Shown one piece after another: positions 57,101 through 64,000 of a stretch of 64,000 nucleotides of DNA. The notes beneath the pieces are model-generated. The model saw only the letters and a list, made by a program, of their open reading frames with translations. It made no database searches and had not been told where the DNA came from. The DNA lies in the NCBI GenBank assembly GCA_000814665.1, contig JWIH01000006.1:1-64000 (forward strand). The letters run 5' to 3'. The stretch's first letter is position 1; each line of letters starts with the position of its first letter. Source of the DNA: Pseudoalteromonas flavipulchra NCIMB 2033 = ATCC BAA-314. Lineage in GTDB: Bacteria; Pseudomonadota; Gammaproteobacteria; Enterobacterales; Alteromonadaceae. Made by a program: the position numbers and the translations under genes.

Positions 57101-58281
57101 AGTGTAATGTTATGCCTCAAGAAGTGGTTACACAGGATGGCTTCTTAGTTGAAGGTAACCCTGGAGTCTGTTTACGTAAAGGCGAGTTTACCGCGAGCGG
57201 TGAAACTGGCGGCCTACTGATGACAGATGATGAGGGTAACTCACAACTGGGCAACGATGATGATGCGCAAATCACTGGCGGTTTATTCGACTTTATCGCT
57301 TATGGATTACCTAAAGCAGGTCAAGTGTATCAATTAGTGATGCCACAGCGCTTACCTATCCCAAGAGATGCCGTTTACCGTAAGTTTAAGGCGTCATCAG
57401 GCCTTTGGGTGAACTTTGTGGAAGACGCAAATAACCTTGTCTTTAGTGCAGAAGGTGAACCTGGTATTTGTCCTCCTCCAGGAGATGAAAATTGGTCGTC
57501 AGGATTGACTGAAGGTCATTGGTGTGTACAACTTCAGATAGAAGATGGTGGTATCAATGATGACGATGGTGAAGCAAATGGCAGTATCGTAGATCCAGGA
57601 GGTGTGGGTGTACTACTTTCAAATAATCAGATGCCTGTAGCCCTAGACGATACAATTAGTATGAAGTGGAACACCAATATTACTATTGACGTCTTAGCGA
57701 ATGACACTGATGCTGATGGAGATATGCTTACCATAGCAAATGCTTCAGCCAGTTTTGGCGAAGTACAGATCAATTCAGATAATACCCTGTATTACACACC
57801 AAACGCAGGCTATGTAGGAGTTGATACTTTGAATTACGCCATAACTGATGGTAATGGAGGAACCGCTGGAGCAAGCGTTATAATTACTGTAATTGCCAAT
57901 ACAGCTCCCATAACGGTTTCCGATGTTGCAACGGTTGTTTCAGGAAAGCCAATTACCATTAATGTGCTAGCAAACGACAGTGATAGTGATGGCGATACGC
58001 TGCAAGTAACTGAAGCAACGGCACAGCACGGTAGTGTCGCAGTTAATGCTGATTACAGCATAACCTATCAGTCAAATTCTGGGTTTGTTGGCAGTGAAAC
58101 CGTTACCTACACAATCACAGATGGTGAGACAAGTGTCCAAGGTAGTGTGAGTATTACTGTCAACAAAGCACCTACCGATACCGTCACGAACAAGAGTGAT
58201 GGAGGTAGTATGCCATTATGGTTGATTTGGGCCAGTCTAGCACTTGCTGTAGTTCGCCGTTGGCAAGCTACTGCGCATTAA
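51139..58281 (+). CDS. Giant modular surface protein: lectin-like, Ig-like repeats, NHL propeller, GlyGly-CTERM
   Basis: 2380 residues with a signal peptide and AGGGG before the ATG. Order: Calx-beta/choice-like start; a DUF1554-like C-type-lectin region (about 165-350) with paired cysteines; two cadherin/Ig-like domains; six NHL-type blades (about 540-860; repeated NVYVADxxNHxIRKI and GVVTTFAGS), apparently inside an Ig-like domain; five similar Ig-like (He_PIG) repeats of about 92 residues (about 1030-1490; each with ISGTP...YSFTPTAxDEDND...SITNKPSWATFS); VCBS/cadherin-type repeats; thrombospondin type-3 Asp-rich calcium region (about 1955-1985; DTDGDLIPDSQEGYADDDGD); a choice-of-anchor domain; and a C-terminal GG-hydrophobic-RR tail (GGSMPLWLIWASLALAVVRR), the GlyGly-CTERM sorting signal recognised by rhombosortase. 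Calcium-rich adhesin. Confidence 0.9.
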   Translation: MITQRSLLSRVRKIVSNSCIAGSIFFALTSSAFALENWQKVERLTPTDETTNADELVFKVTFVNAHTVAPTASDFTILGDEKNTDNEPDIDTGSKTTASITQVTVDSGNSSIYHVTLSGGDLASYNGVVALLPASNSIRPEVFEAYYVSNGTELPASNKLIVYDYADQTSELGNGYFGATAAEARTTADALCKSKFLRKHNRLNNIINGATSTAVSNGPVRARAVISFSASDDIASLDTNYSLPSVNVYNSGGTKLADANWDDFVNGTLSALNSNASDMLENSGNVKYFWSFSDSGGTFNAANNCSGGTSPSNTVKGVANQNGSWYTLIGSVPCNNALNLICVAWHESAYLDANISNTAPTISNLPASFTVTEDIATTVDLSAVVLADDEDDNLTVTLALDSGTIASTDGNGTVSSVTVAGSGTASMTLSGSATALNSYLDVTTKLNITTATDNTTAMTLTVTPNDGTVDGDAATSTVNVTAVNDKPTFTSTAVTASTEDSVYKYSVTTSDPDKDDVTVSVSANTPLPSWLSLNTSTEATVSTFAGQSSGYTDGTGTAASFKSPYDVATDSNNNVYVADYSNHVIRKITPEGVVTTLAGSGTAGSDEGTGSAASFNFPKAVTVDASGNVYVADSSNNKIRKITPAGVVTTFAGSGSPGSTDGTGTAATFAAPTGITIDSNGNLFVVETNPHIVRKITPAGVVTTFAGTKGSSGFTDATGTSAKFNFPYNGGSSSNNDLFIADRNNHAIRKVTSASVVTTFAGTGSAGSANGTGTQASFNKPYDVALDSADNLYVSEQTGHTIRKITTAGVVTTFAGSAGASGSTDGLASVARFSQPFGIAVDSNGIVYVADTGNHRIRKISPAATTLTGTPTNDDVGDHYICLIVSDGTETSEQCFTITVTNINDAPVVATNTGLTLDVGTTINITNSALSASDVDDSGTGLTYTVTTLPSHGSLFVDANSNGSLDSGEALGSNGTFTQADIESGNLFYTHDNSQNASDSFVFSLEDGLEDGVTAITNQTFSFVVELNKAPVISGTPAATVNENVAYSFTPTATDEDNDTLTFSITNKPSWATFSTSTGSLTGTPSYTDAGAYNGIVITVSDGTASDTLNFDITVVNVNRTPSISGTPATSVDENSSYSFTPTASDPDGDTLAFSITNKPSWATFSTSTGALSGTPSFTDAGDYNGIVITASDGSATQTLSFNINVVNVNRAPSISGTPSTSVLEGNVYNFTPTASDSDNDNLSFSITNQPDWASFSSTTGALTGIPDFNQSGTYSDIVITVSDGSATQNLTFSITVNDVNRAPIISGTPAPTVNEGVSYSFTPSASDEDNDNLTFSITNAPDWATFSSTTGTITGTPTFNDGGEQYNITIRVSDGIEGANLNFTLSVVNINRLPTISGTPGVKITVGENYSFIPAATDEDEDTLNFTITNKPSWAIFSASTGELSGTPSETDIGTTSGIQISVSDGTDNANLPAFNLEVVAENTAPTGENLSLSVKEDTSLTILPTLQDAEDDTLTLTIGSQPANGLLTNNGTGWVYQPGADFNGDDSFTYSVSDGELQSDSYTVTLTITAVNDLPIANNDNFQLDGSANNTFTLNVLANDTDVDGDTLIIEGVKASLGSASVVGSALQYTAPSNFAGAVTLNYAIRDGHGGRAKASALLEISGAVNGEPPVVTAPADLEVNAKGLFTKVNLGTATALNSSGEPLPVTLTEGKTIFAPGVHNVYWQATDANGNLGTDQQLLRVNPLVSLSKDKTIAEGTRIDIQVLLNGPAPQYPVTVDYTVTGSATSGVDHDLNSGSVTISSGTKANISIQTVADGEFEGDETITVSLNSGVNLGAKRETTITVSEQNIAPEVSLVVTQNDQNRLTVSQDEGTVSVVATVSDPNVGDTVASTWKVTGMTSDQYTEDTLQLSFNPQDLQPGTYKVTHTATDSSSAQDSDSVFIQVTQSLQQLSDTEDTDGDLIPDSQEGYADDDGDGIPDFQDAITECNVMPQEVVTQDGFLVEGNPGVCLRKGEFTASGETGGLLMTDDEGNSQLGNDDDAQITGGLFDFIAYGLPKAGQVYQLVMPQRLPIPRDAVYRKFKASSGLWVNFVEDANNLVFSAEGEPGICPPPGDENWSSGLTEGHWCVQLQIEDGGINDDDGEANGSIVDPGGVGVLLSNNQMPVALDDTISMKWNTNITIDVLANDTDADGDMLTIANASASFGEVQINSDNTLYYTPNAGYVGVDTLNYAITDGNGGTAGASVIITVIANTAPITVSDVATVVSGKPITINVLANDSDSDGDTLQVTEATAQHGSVAVNADYSITYQSNSGFVGSETVTYTITDGETSVQGSVSITVNKAPTDTVTNKSDGGSMPLWLIWASLALAVVRRWQATAH

Positions 58282-58310
58282 CCACCTTAACAGGTTAACA
58301 ACCTCACGAT

Positions 58311-58349
58311 AAGGGGTGATGAAGTTAAGCTTCATCACCCCTTCTTTTT
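58311..58349 (+). terminator. Strong terminator after the giant gene
   Basis: AAGGGGTGATGAAG pairs perfectly with CTTCATCACCCCTT over a five-base loop, followed by C and TTTTT. It can also serve the convergent solute-binding gene. Confidence 0.85.
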
Positions 58350-58392
58350 GCGATAAAACACAGTGCTAACAGAAGCGAGTATGCTCGGTTAT

Positions 58393-59127
58393 TCACTCAT
58401 CTAATTGATACTTTTTAAGTGTTGCCTGATAAATACCATTCGTCTTAAGTTGTATCAAACCCTTATTGAACAATTCAATAATTGCTATTGCATTCGGATG
58501 AGATTTGCTAACGCCAATATGAAGCGGCCATTGTGCTATGGTCGGTTGATGTACTTTGAAGCTGCGAAATTCAGCGTGTTGAGATTGTAAATACACAAAA
58601 GCAAGCTCGTCGCTAACTACAGCATCTACTCGCGCTTTATTGAGAAGCGACAAACAGGAAGTCAGGTTTGTGAGCTTTTCTAGGCGAATTTGTGGGATCT
58701 GAGCGAGTGCAATTTCAGAACGAAAGCCCCGAATAGCACATACACTTAGCCCTTTAAGATCGTCCAACTCTTTAAAATGAATGGTTGGCTCTGTACGTGA
58801 AATAAGTACCAGCCGATTACTGTAAAAAGCTTTGCTAAAAATAAAGCGTTCATCGCGACTTTCAGAACGCCATAAAGCGGGGATCATATCGACCTGCCCT
58901 TTTTCAACCATTCGCATGGCACGACTGAATGGCATAATGAGCATTTCAAAATCTTGATTCTCGGCCTTAAATGCCGCGCGAACTAAATCAACAGTAAAAC
59001 CGGAATGTTCGTTAATGACGTAGGGAGGCCAAACATTATGTGCTCCCACTATGGCATCATTTGCCGATGATGTGCATGACAGGGCAATAAACAGAAGGCA
59101 TGACTGTTTTAAACTCTTTATCGCCAT
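58393..59127 (-). CDS. Periplasmic solute-binding protein, family 3-like
   Basis: 244 residues with a signal peptide (to CTSSA) and GGGAG upstream. The fold opens IVGAHNVWPPYVINEHSGFTVDLV, followed by FSRAMRMVEKGQVDMIPALWR and DLKGLSVCAIRGFRSEIA. It is an orphan, with no ABC permease nearby, like the one at 40643 but not closely similar. Amino-acid type is suggested; ligand unknown. Confidence 0.8.
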   Translation of the reverse strand: MAIKSLKQSCLLFIALSCTSSANDAIVGAHNVWPPYVINEHSGFTVDLVRAAFKAENQDFEMLIMPFSRAMRMVEKGQVDMIPALWRSESRDERFIFSKAFYSNRLVLISRTEPTIHFKELDDLKGLSVCAIRGFRSEIALAQIPQIRLEKLTNLTSCLSLLNKARVDAVVSDELAFVYLQSQHAEFRSFKVHQPTIAQWPLHIGVSKSHPNAIAIIELFNKGLIQLKTNGIYQATLKKYQLDE

Positions 59128-59424
59128 GTTTACGCACTCCCGCCTTCACTTTCAAACTAAGTTGACTGGCAACTTTGCTACAAATATTTGCTCCGATCCT
59201 AATTGAGTATAGCGCAACCGTTGCATCTCGAAATATACACATAATTGCTCACAGGCAACGTTTGAATATGGCATAAAATTCAACGACTTTTGTCCTTCAA
59301 CACACAATTTAGTGTAAACCAATGTAAACAAACAGTGAAGTTTAATTGAATTGTCATCAATAGCGCTTAAAATACTGCGTCCGAATAAAAATTCGGATAA
59401 TTCTAATACACGGGAAAATAAAAA

Positions 59425-62031
59425 ATGATTAAAAAATCTATCCTAGCTTCAGCTATTGCATTAGCTTGCCTAAATGCACAAGCAGAGGTGATTATCTCTG
59501 AGTATGTTGAAGGTAGCAGTTATAACAAAGCCATTGAGCTCTACAATGGTAGTGACGAAGCTGTCGATCTAACTGGTTACTCAGTCAATTTTTTCTTTAA
59601 TGGCGCAACAGAAGCTCGCACGAATATAGAACTAAGTGGTGAACTTGCGGCTAAATCAACTTATGTTATTGCTCATGCTGACTCCGCAGCAGAGATCATC
59701 GCAAAGGCACAGTTAACAAACACAAGTAGCTGGTTTAATGGTGATGACGCCGTTACGCTTACGCTCAATGGTGCAGTTGTTGATAGCCTAGGTCAGGTTG
59801 GTGTCGACCCAGGTAGTGAATGGATTGATGGCGATATTAGAACAAAAGATAAAACGCTTGTCAGAGATCCTGCAATAACCACTGGCCGCACCGATGCAAC
59901 TTCTGCATTTGTTGGCGCTGGACAATGGCTTGCACTTGCTAAAGACGATTTTAGCAACCTAGGTATCCACATTAATGGCGGTGACGTACCTGAGCCAGAG
60001 CCTGTTATCTGTGGCGAAAATAATACCTTGATCAGTGCCATTCAGGGCGCAGGCGATGCAAGCCCATTAGCTGGAGAAACGGTTGAAGTTCAAGCTGTTG
60101 TCACTGCAAGCCTACAATCAGATGCAGGGCTTGGCGGCTTCTTCATTCAAGAAGAAAGCGCTGACTATGATGCTGATAGTAATACGTCCGAAGGTATTTT
60201 TGTCGTATATACTGCAACACCAGTAAGCACAGGCGATGTGGTTAAATTACGTGGTAAAGTTGAAGAGAAGTATGGTCAAACTCAACTTATTAACGTCGAC
60301 GCAATTGAGTTATGTGGTTCTGCAACGGCTTCAGCGACTACCGTTACTTTACCTGCAGAGAATGGTCTTGAAGCCTACGAAGGCATGTTGGTTTCGATTT
60401 CAAATGAGTTGGTCGTTAACGATACATACGGACTTGCACGCTACGGCGAAGTACGCTTAGGTACTGAACGTTTATACCAGAGCACTCAAGTAGCAACTCC
60501 TGGTGATGCAGCAAACCAGCTAGAAGCTGAGAACAAGCGCAAAGAAATTTTACTCGATGATGGTTCATCAGTACAAAACCCTGACGTTATTCCTTACCCA
60601 TCACCCACACTAGATGCCTATAACACTTTACGACTGGGCGATTCTGTGACAGGCCTTGAGGGGGTAATGGGATATGGTTATAGCCAATACCGTATTCACC
60701 CAACAACAACACCAAACTTTGTCCATACTAATCTACGTACAGAAGCACCTCAGGTAGAAGTCCGTGGAGATTTACGTATTGCTAGCTTCAACGTATTAAA
60801 CTACTTCAATGGTGATGGTCAAGGTGCAGGTTTCCCAACGTCACGTGGTGCAGACAATCTAGAAGAGTTTGAACGCCAAAAAGCAAAAACGGTTGCTGCA
60901 ATATCGGCGCTCGATGCCGATATTATCGGTCTGCTAGAAGTAGAAAATGATGGCTTTGGTGAGTTTAGTGCGATTGCCGATCTCGTTAACGCTTTAAATG
61001 CAGCAGACTCTGCTAATACTTACGCATTTGTAAACCTAAATGTTGACCAAGTGGGTGGGGACGCAATTACATCCGGTATCATCTATCGTAGTAACAAAGT
61101 AGCTGAAGTAGGCACGCCTGCATTTACCGAAGCCGTACCATTTGATTACGGTAACCGTCCTCCTGTCGTACAAACTTTCAAAGAGGCAAACGGCGAAGAA
61201 ATCTTCACTGTGGTAATGGCTCACTTACGCTCTAAAGGCAGTTGCTCAAAAGCTGAGGGCTTAGATCAAGACCAAAATGATGGTCAAGGTTGTTGGAACC
61301 AAACTCGAGTCACAGCGGTTAATACCCTAGCGACTTGGCTTGGCACAAATCCGACAGGAGTTGCAGAAGATGATGTGATTATTCTAGGCGACATGAATGC
61401 ATACGCTCAGGAAGATCCAATCAACACCTATGTCGAGAATGGTTATGCCAACATCAAGCAAACGCTTCATGGCAATAGCTTAGATTATTCATACGTGTAT
61501 CAAGGACGTATCGGTAGCCTAGATCACGCCTTTGCTTCAAACACGATGATGGAGAAAGTAAAGTCAGTAACGGATTGGCATATCAATGCTGACGAACCCG
61601 TTGCGCTAGATTACAACACTGAGTACAAGTCAGATACTCACAAAGCAAGTCTTTACGCAACACACGCTTATCGCGCATCAGATCATGACCCTGTGGTTAT
61701 CGACCTTAACCTTGCTAAAGAGCCGACGATTATTGAAGGCGAGTTTACAGGCCTTGCAGGTTGGTTCTGGTGGCAACATCGCTCAATCGAGCTACCAGCG
61801 GGCTTTGATAAACTAGAAGTATCAATCACAGGTCAAGGCGAAGCAGACCTATATGTGCGCCATAAGAAAATGCCAAACTTCTTCAAGTACGACTGTCGTC
61901 CATACCTTTGGGGGAGTGAAGAAAGCTGTGTATTTGACGAGCCTGCAGAAGGTAAATGGAATTTCCGCCTACGCGGCCTATTCCCTTACTACAATGTAAC
62001 TATCAAATATAAAGCGACAAAAGCGAATTAA
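59425..62031 (+). CDS. Extracellular nuclease, ExeM-like, with C-terminal PPC domain
   Basis: 868 residues: signal peptide (to NAQA), lamin-tail domain (about 20-180; ISEYVEGSSYNKAIELYNG), an OB-fold region (about 200-440), then the endonuclease/exonuclease/phosphatase domain with SFNVLNYF, LLEVEND, AHLRSKG, GDMNAY, LDHAF and DHDPV in order. In Shewanella ExeM a GlyGly-CTERM tail follows; here the end is instead a pre-peptidase C-terminal-like domain (about 775-868; LPAGFDKLEVSITGQGEADLYVR). It digests extracellular DNA. The paired cysteines in the catalytic domain support secretion. ACGGGAAA precedes the ATG. Confidence 0.9.
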   Translation: MIKKSILASAIALACLNAQAEVIISEYVEGSSYNKAIELYNGSDEAVDLTGYSVNFFFNGATEARTNIELSGELAAKSTYVIAHADSAAEIIAKAQLTNTSSWFNGDDAVTLTLNGAVVDSLGQVGVDPGSEWIDGDIRTKDKTLVRDPAITTGRTDATSAFVGAGQWLALAKDDFSNLGIHINGGDVPEPEPVICGENNTLISAIQGAGDASPLAGETVEVQAVVTASLQSDAGLGGFFIQEESADYDADSNTSEGIFVVYTATPVSTGDVVKLRGKVEEKYGQTQLINVDAIELCGSATASATTVTLPAENGLEAYEGMLVSISNELVVNDTYGLARYGEVRLGTERLYQSTQVATPGDAANQLEAENKRKEILLDDGSSVQNPDVIPYPSPTLDAYNTLRLGDSVTGLEGVMGYGYSQYRIHPTTTPNFVHTNLRTEAPQVEVRGDLRIASFNVLNYFNGDGQGAGFPTSRGADNLEEFERQKAKTVAAISALDADIIGLLEVENDGFGEFSAIADLVNALNAADSANTYAFVNLNVDQVGGDAITSGIIYRSNKVAEVGTPAFTEAVPFDYGNRPPVVQTFKEANGEEIFTVVMAHLRSKGSCSKAEGLDQDQNDGQGCWNQTRVTAVNTLATWLGTNPTGVAEDDVIILGDMNAYAQEDPINTYVENGYANIKQTLHGNSLDYSYVYQGRIGSLDHAFASNTMMEKVKSVTDWHINADEPVALDYNTEYKSDTHKASLYATHAYRASDHDPVVIDLNLAKEPTIIEGEFTGLAGWFWWQHRSIELPAGFDKLEVSITGQGEADLYVRHKKMPNFFKYDCRPYLWGSEESCVFDEPAEGKWNFRLRGLFPYYNVTIKYKATKAN

Positions 62032-62047
62032 TTGCTGCTTTAACGTA

Positions 62048-62078
62048 AAACCCAAGAGCCAAGGCTCTTGGGTTTTTC
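62048..62078 (+). terminator. Rho-independent terminator after the nuclease gene
   Basis: AAACCCAAGAGCC pairs with GGCTCTTGGGTTT over AA, followed by TTCTT. Confidence 0.9.
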
Positions 62079-62097
62079 TTAGCATTGTAGGCCGCCC

Positions 62098-62769
62098 CTA
62101 CACGAGCATAGCCCCACCATCACTCACTATCGTTGCGCCCGTTATATAACTGTCATTCATCAAAAACAAATATGAATTGGAAATTTGAGAATCACTTCCA
62201 AGGCCTAGAGGAATTTTTTCCTCCAACTCTTTCAATGTTTTAAATCCTGGTGAAACGGTATTGACCCGAATAGGAGCAAGCTCAATTGCTAAAGCCTTCC
62301 CAAGTGACTCAACTGCACCGCTTATCGTACTTAATGTTGAGTACCCATTGTAAGGCCGCTTACCTAATGTTCCCGACGAAAACACAATACTCCCGCCATC
62401 GTTAATATATTCGTGAGCCAATTTAGCAAAGCTATACTGCCCCCAAAACTTAGTATCGAAAGCATGACGAACCTCTTTGAGATCGAGTTCTAAAAATGGA
62501 GAAACAATGAGTGGAGACTTAACAGTAAAAATTAGATGATCAATTTTTCCTATTTTCTCAAGTAGGTTTTTAATCTCACTTTCAACTGTGATATCAACCG
62601 AATAACAAGTACAACTTTCAAGATATGGCTGACTTTTAATGCTAGCTTGTTTGTCAAATGCAGATCTCGAGGCTATTAATACCTCACCGCCATCTTCACT
62701 TACGCGTTTTGCCAATGCGAGACCAATACCTGTACTCCCACCAACAATTAATATCTTTTTTCCTTTCAT
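62098..62769 (-). CDS. Short-chain dehydrogenase/reductase lacking YxxxK
   Basis: 223 residues. Rossmann Gly motif GGSTGIG (TGxxxGIG) at about 10-16, DIT and KID parts, catalytic-Ser region IVFSSGTLGKRPYNGY, then ALAIELAPIRVNTVSPGF. At the usual YxxxK place the sequence reads YSTLSTISG, so the lysine is missing. It belongs to a divergent SDR subgroup; the oxidoreductase activity is uncertain. It has AAAAGGA very close before its ATG. Confidence 0.8.
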   Translation of the reverse strand: MKGKKILIVGGSTGIGLALAKRVSEDGGEVLIASRSAFDKQASIKSQPYLESCTCYSVDITVESEIKNLLEKIGKIDHLIFTVKSPLIVSPFLELDLKEVRHAFDTKFWGQYSFAKLAHEYINDGGSIVFSSGTLGKRPYNGYSTLSTISGAVESLGKALAIELAPIRVNTVSPGFKTLKELEEKIPLGLGSDSQISNSYLFLMNDSYITGATIVSDGGAMLV

Positions 62770-62885
62770 TCCTTTTCTTCAACTCCTCTAACGTAAAAAT
62801 CACAACAGAGCAAAGCCTCACCTATTTAATACTCGACTACTGCTTTACGTTATATTGGGCTCAGAACCAAAAAATCAACATTAAA

Positions 62886-63386
62886 TTAACAACCCAATAC
62901 CCGTTTAATAAACGGCCATTTTTGTTGAGTATATTGCTCGCGGTCATCTTTGTATTCTTGTGCTAACCTCTGCTTTAACACACAGTACTCAGCTCTTAAA
63001 TCTGATGATGCTCTTAATTTTTCCCTAAAAGAAATACGCTCTTGCCAAAGTAGGCTGTTGAAAGGAACAAGATGTAAGTGATGGGTTCTAAACTCAGGCG
63101 TTGGTTTGCAAAACCAGTGCATTACGTCAGCTTTATAAGGGTAATAACAATAACCGTATTGAGTGAGAACTTGAATGGCTTCTTTTGACGCTTCGAGTGA
63201 CTTAACACCCACCATAATATCTATCACCGGCTTAGCAACCATACCAACCACCGCTGTACTACCCACATGCTCAATACCACCTTCAATCCAAGGGCGTAGC
63301 AAAGGCGCTAACCTTATCTTTTCATCTTGGAACATCCGTGGCCAATCTTGATTATATTTAGAAAGTGAAATAGCTTGGTCTGCCAT
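62886..63386 (-). CDS. GrpB-family (UPF0157) nucleotidyltransferase-fold protein
   Basis: 166 residues. Family start YNQDWPRMFQDEKIRLAPLL, GIEHVGSTAVVGMVAKPVIDIMVGV (nucleotidyltransferase-like GST and D-x-D) and HHLHLVP near residue 105, ending in AEYCVLKQRLAQEYKDDREQYTQQK. The family's substrate is unknown. No good ribosome site precedes the ATG: the complement holds AAGGAGG on the other strand. Confidence 0.85.
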   Translation of the reverse strand: MADQAISLSKYNQDWPRMFQDEKIRLAPLLRPWIEGGIEHVGSTAVVGMVAKPVIDIMVGVKSLEASKEAIQVLTQYGYCYYPYKADVMHWFCKPTPEFRTHHLHLVPFNSLLWQERISFREKLRASSDLRAEYCVLKQRLAQEYKDDREQYTQQKWPFIKRVLGC

Positions 63387-63511
63387 TGGAAGGAGGATCC
63401 CATAGTTGCGTCAGGTTCGGTTTGGAACAGTATACAGCTAAAGCAAAGCTATAATCTTCACTACCACTTAAACGCCGCGATAAATGCACTATTGAAGTAC
63501 GGCCTAACACT

Positions 63512-63551
63512 GACATCCACCATAATTTGTATTTATGTTATGGTGGGTGTC
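63512..63551. repeat. Long hairpin in non-coding stretch
   Basis: GACATCCACCATAA pairs with TTATGGTGGGTGTC (13 of 14, one G-U) over a 12-base loop. It lies in the 443-base gap before the last gene. No terminator-like T-run follows. Confidence 0.7.
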
Positions 63552-63583
63552 TGCTATCTGCACATACCTAGCGGTCGTTCAGC

Positions 63584-63611
63584 CAACTCATTCCTGCCCC
63601 AAAATGAGTTG
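63584..63611. repeat. Second hairpin, 33 bases from the first
   Basis: CAACTCATT pairs perfectly with AATGAGTTG over ten bases. The remainder of the gap (63612-63829) is AT-rich with nothing I can name. Confidence 0.6.
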
Positions 63612-63829
63612 TGATCGATTGAGAACTAGCTTAGCCAAATAGTCGACTTACTATTAATAATGTCAGTAACGTTTCAACAGGATTGGAATGGAAAAATACA
63701 GGTAACTATTAAGCTGCTGATATAGTGAGCATCACAGTTTTAGCTAGTTTAGACCATTAGTATATGTGACTTATGGATATAAAGTGAATACAAATTCTCA
63801 ATGCGTTAGTATGTTGTGAAATTAATTTA

Positions 63830-64000
63830 ATGGCGCGCGCTATGTCAGAAAATGTCTTGAGTTCAAGGGCTCTTGAGGAGCTGTCAATGAAGGCTGATGA
63901 GTTTTTGATAGCTAATGATCATGAAAAGATTAAAACGCTCTTAGAGTCGTTGTTAGGCGTTGATTATAAGTTTGAAAGTCTCATTGATGAAGCTAGTTTT
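63830..64000 (+). CDS. Hypothetical protein, N-terminal fragment (runs off window)
   Basis: Open from ATG 63830 to the right edge (57 codons); ATG 63842 is an alternative. No good ribosome site is seen. The visible part is helical and charged (SSRALEELSMKADEFLI, KIKTLLESLLGVDY). No family is recognised, and the C-terminus is outside the window. Confidence 0.45.
   Translation, partial: MARAMSENVLSSRALEELSMKADEFLIANDHEKIKTLLESLLGVDYKFESLIDEASF

Noticed and set aside
63500..63560. Integron attC site
   Set aside because: GCCTAACA resembles one core site, but the matching inverse core on the other side of the hairpin is missing.

Overview
The window looks like the chromosome of a marine gammaproteobacterium of the Alteromonadales, most probably Pseudoalteromonas. 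This rests on the gene content: a chloride-type alpha-amylase with the catalytic spacing and C-terminal extension of the Pseudoalteromonas haloplanktis enzyme, paired TonB-dependent receptors, several secreted S9 peptidases, an ExeM-type nuclease, a GlyGly-CTERM giant protein and a GlrK/GlrR system. No rRNA, tRNA, CRISPR array or intact insertion sequence was seen. The genus is inferred from recognised families, not from a database search.

Left edge (1-3.4 kb): a VgrG gene on the minus strand runs off the window. Next to it is an unfamiliar minus-strand cluster: an XRE repressor, a 95-residue protein with two glycine-rich repeats, a translationally coupled four-helix membrane protein, and a 30-residue peptide carrying the same motif. 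This is the best candidate for an undescribed system. Two weak small plus-strand ORFs follow.

3.4-10.5 kb: a BMT5-like methyltransferase with a C-terminal C2H2 zinc finger, an RhtA-type exporter, a secreted S9 glutamyl-endopeptidase-like enzyme, a divergent LacI-family regulator flanked by two near-identical palindromes, and a ThrE-type exporter. 10.8-20.7 kb: a nutrient-uptake block of two paralogous TonB-dependent receptors, a periplasmic Sel1/TonB-C protein, a membrane-bound CadC-like regulator and a LysR regulator.

20.8-32.3 kb: a GFA-like protein, an S9 peptidase, a GNAT acetyltransferase, a periplasmic acetoacetate-decarboxylase-like protein, a LysR-controlled GST/NTF2/tautomerase operon, a heat-shock ibpA with a sigma-32-like promoter and a hairpin-rich leader, a MarR-controlled DUF2798/cupin pair with two matching operators, and a tandem array of six small secreted EF-hand proteins on the minus strand. 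32.7-40.4 kb: the three-gene GlrK/lipoprotein/GlrR operon (divergent from the EF-hand array), a Cache-domain chemoreceptor and a lipoprotein oligopeptidase B.

40.6-50.8 kb: a solute-binding protein, a metallo-beta-lactamase-fold gene broken by a frameshift in a T tract, a cold-shock gene with a long leader, an operon of MscS-like channel, transmembrane-less MgtE paralogue and MgtE, two small stress-type enzymes, the amylase, and a second MBL-fold protein. 51.1-64 kb: a 2380-residue modular surface protein in which an NHL propeller appears to interrupt an Ig-like domain, a second solute-binding protein, ExeM-like nuclease, an SDR lacking the usual YxxxK, GrpB, and a hairpin-rich non-coding stretch before an incomplete gene at the right edge.

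Overall theme: secretion and scavenging (peptidases, amylase, nuclease, TonB receptors), each tied to local regulators, plus calcium, magnesium and envelope-stress functions.
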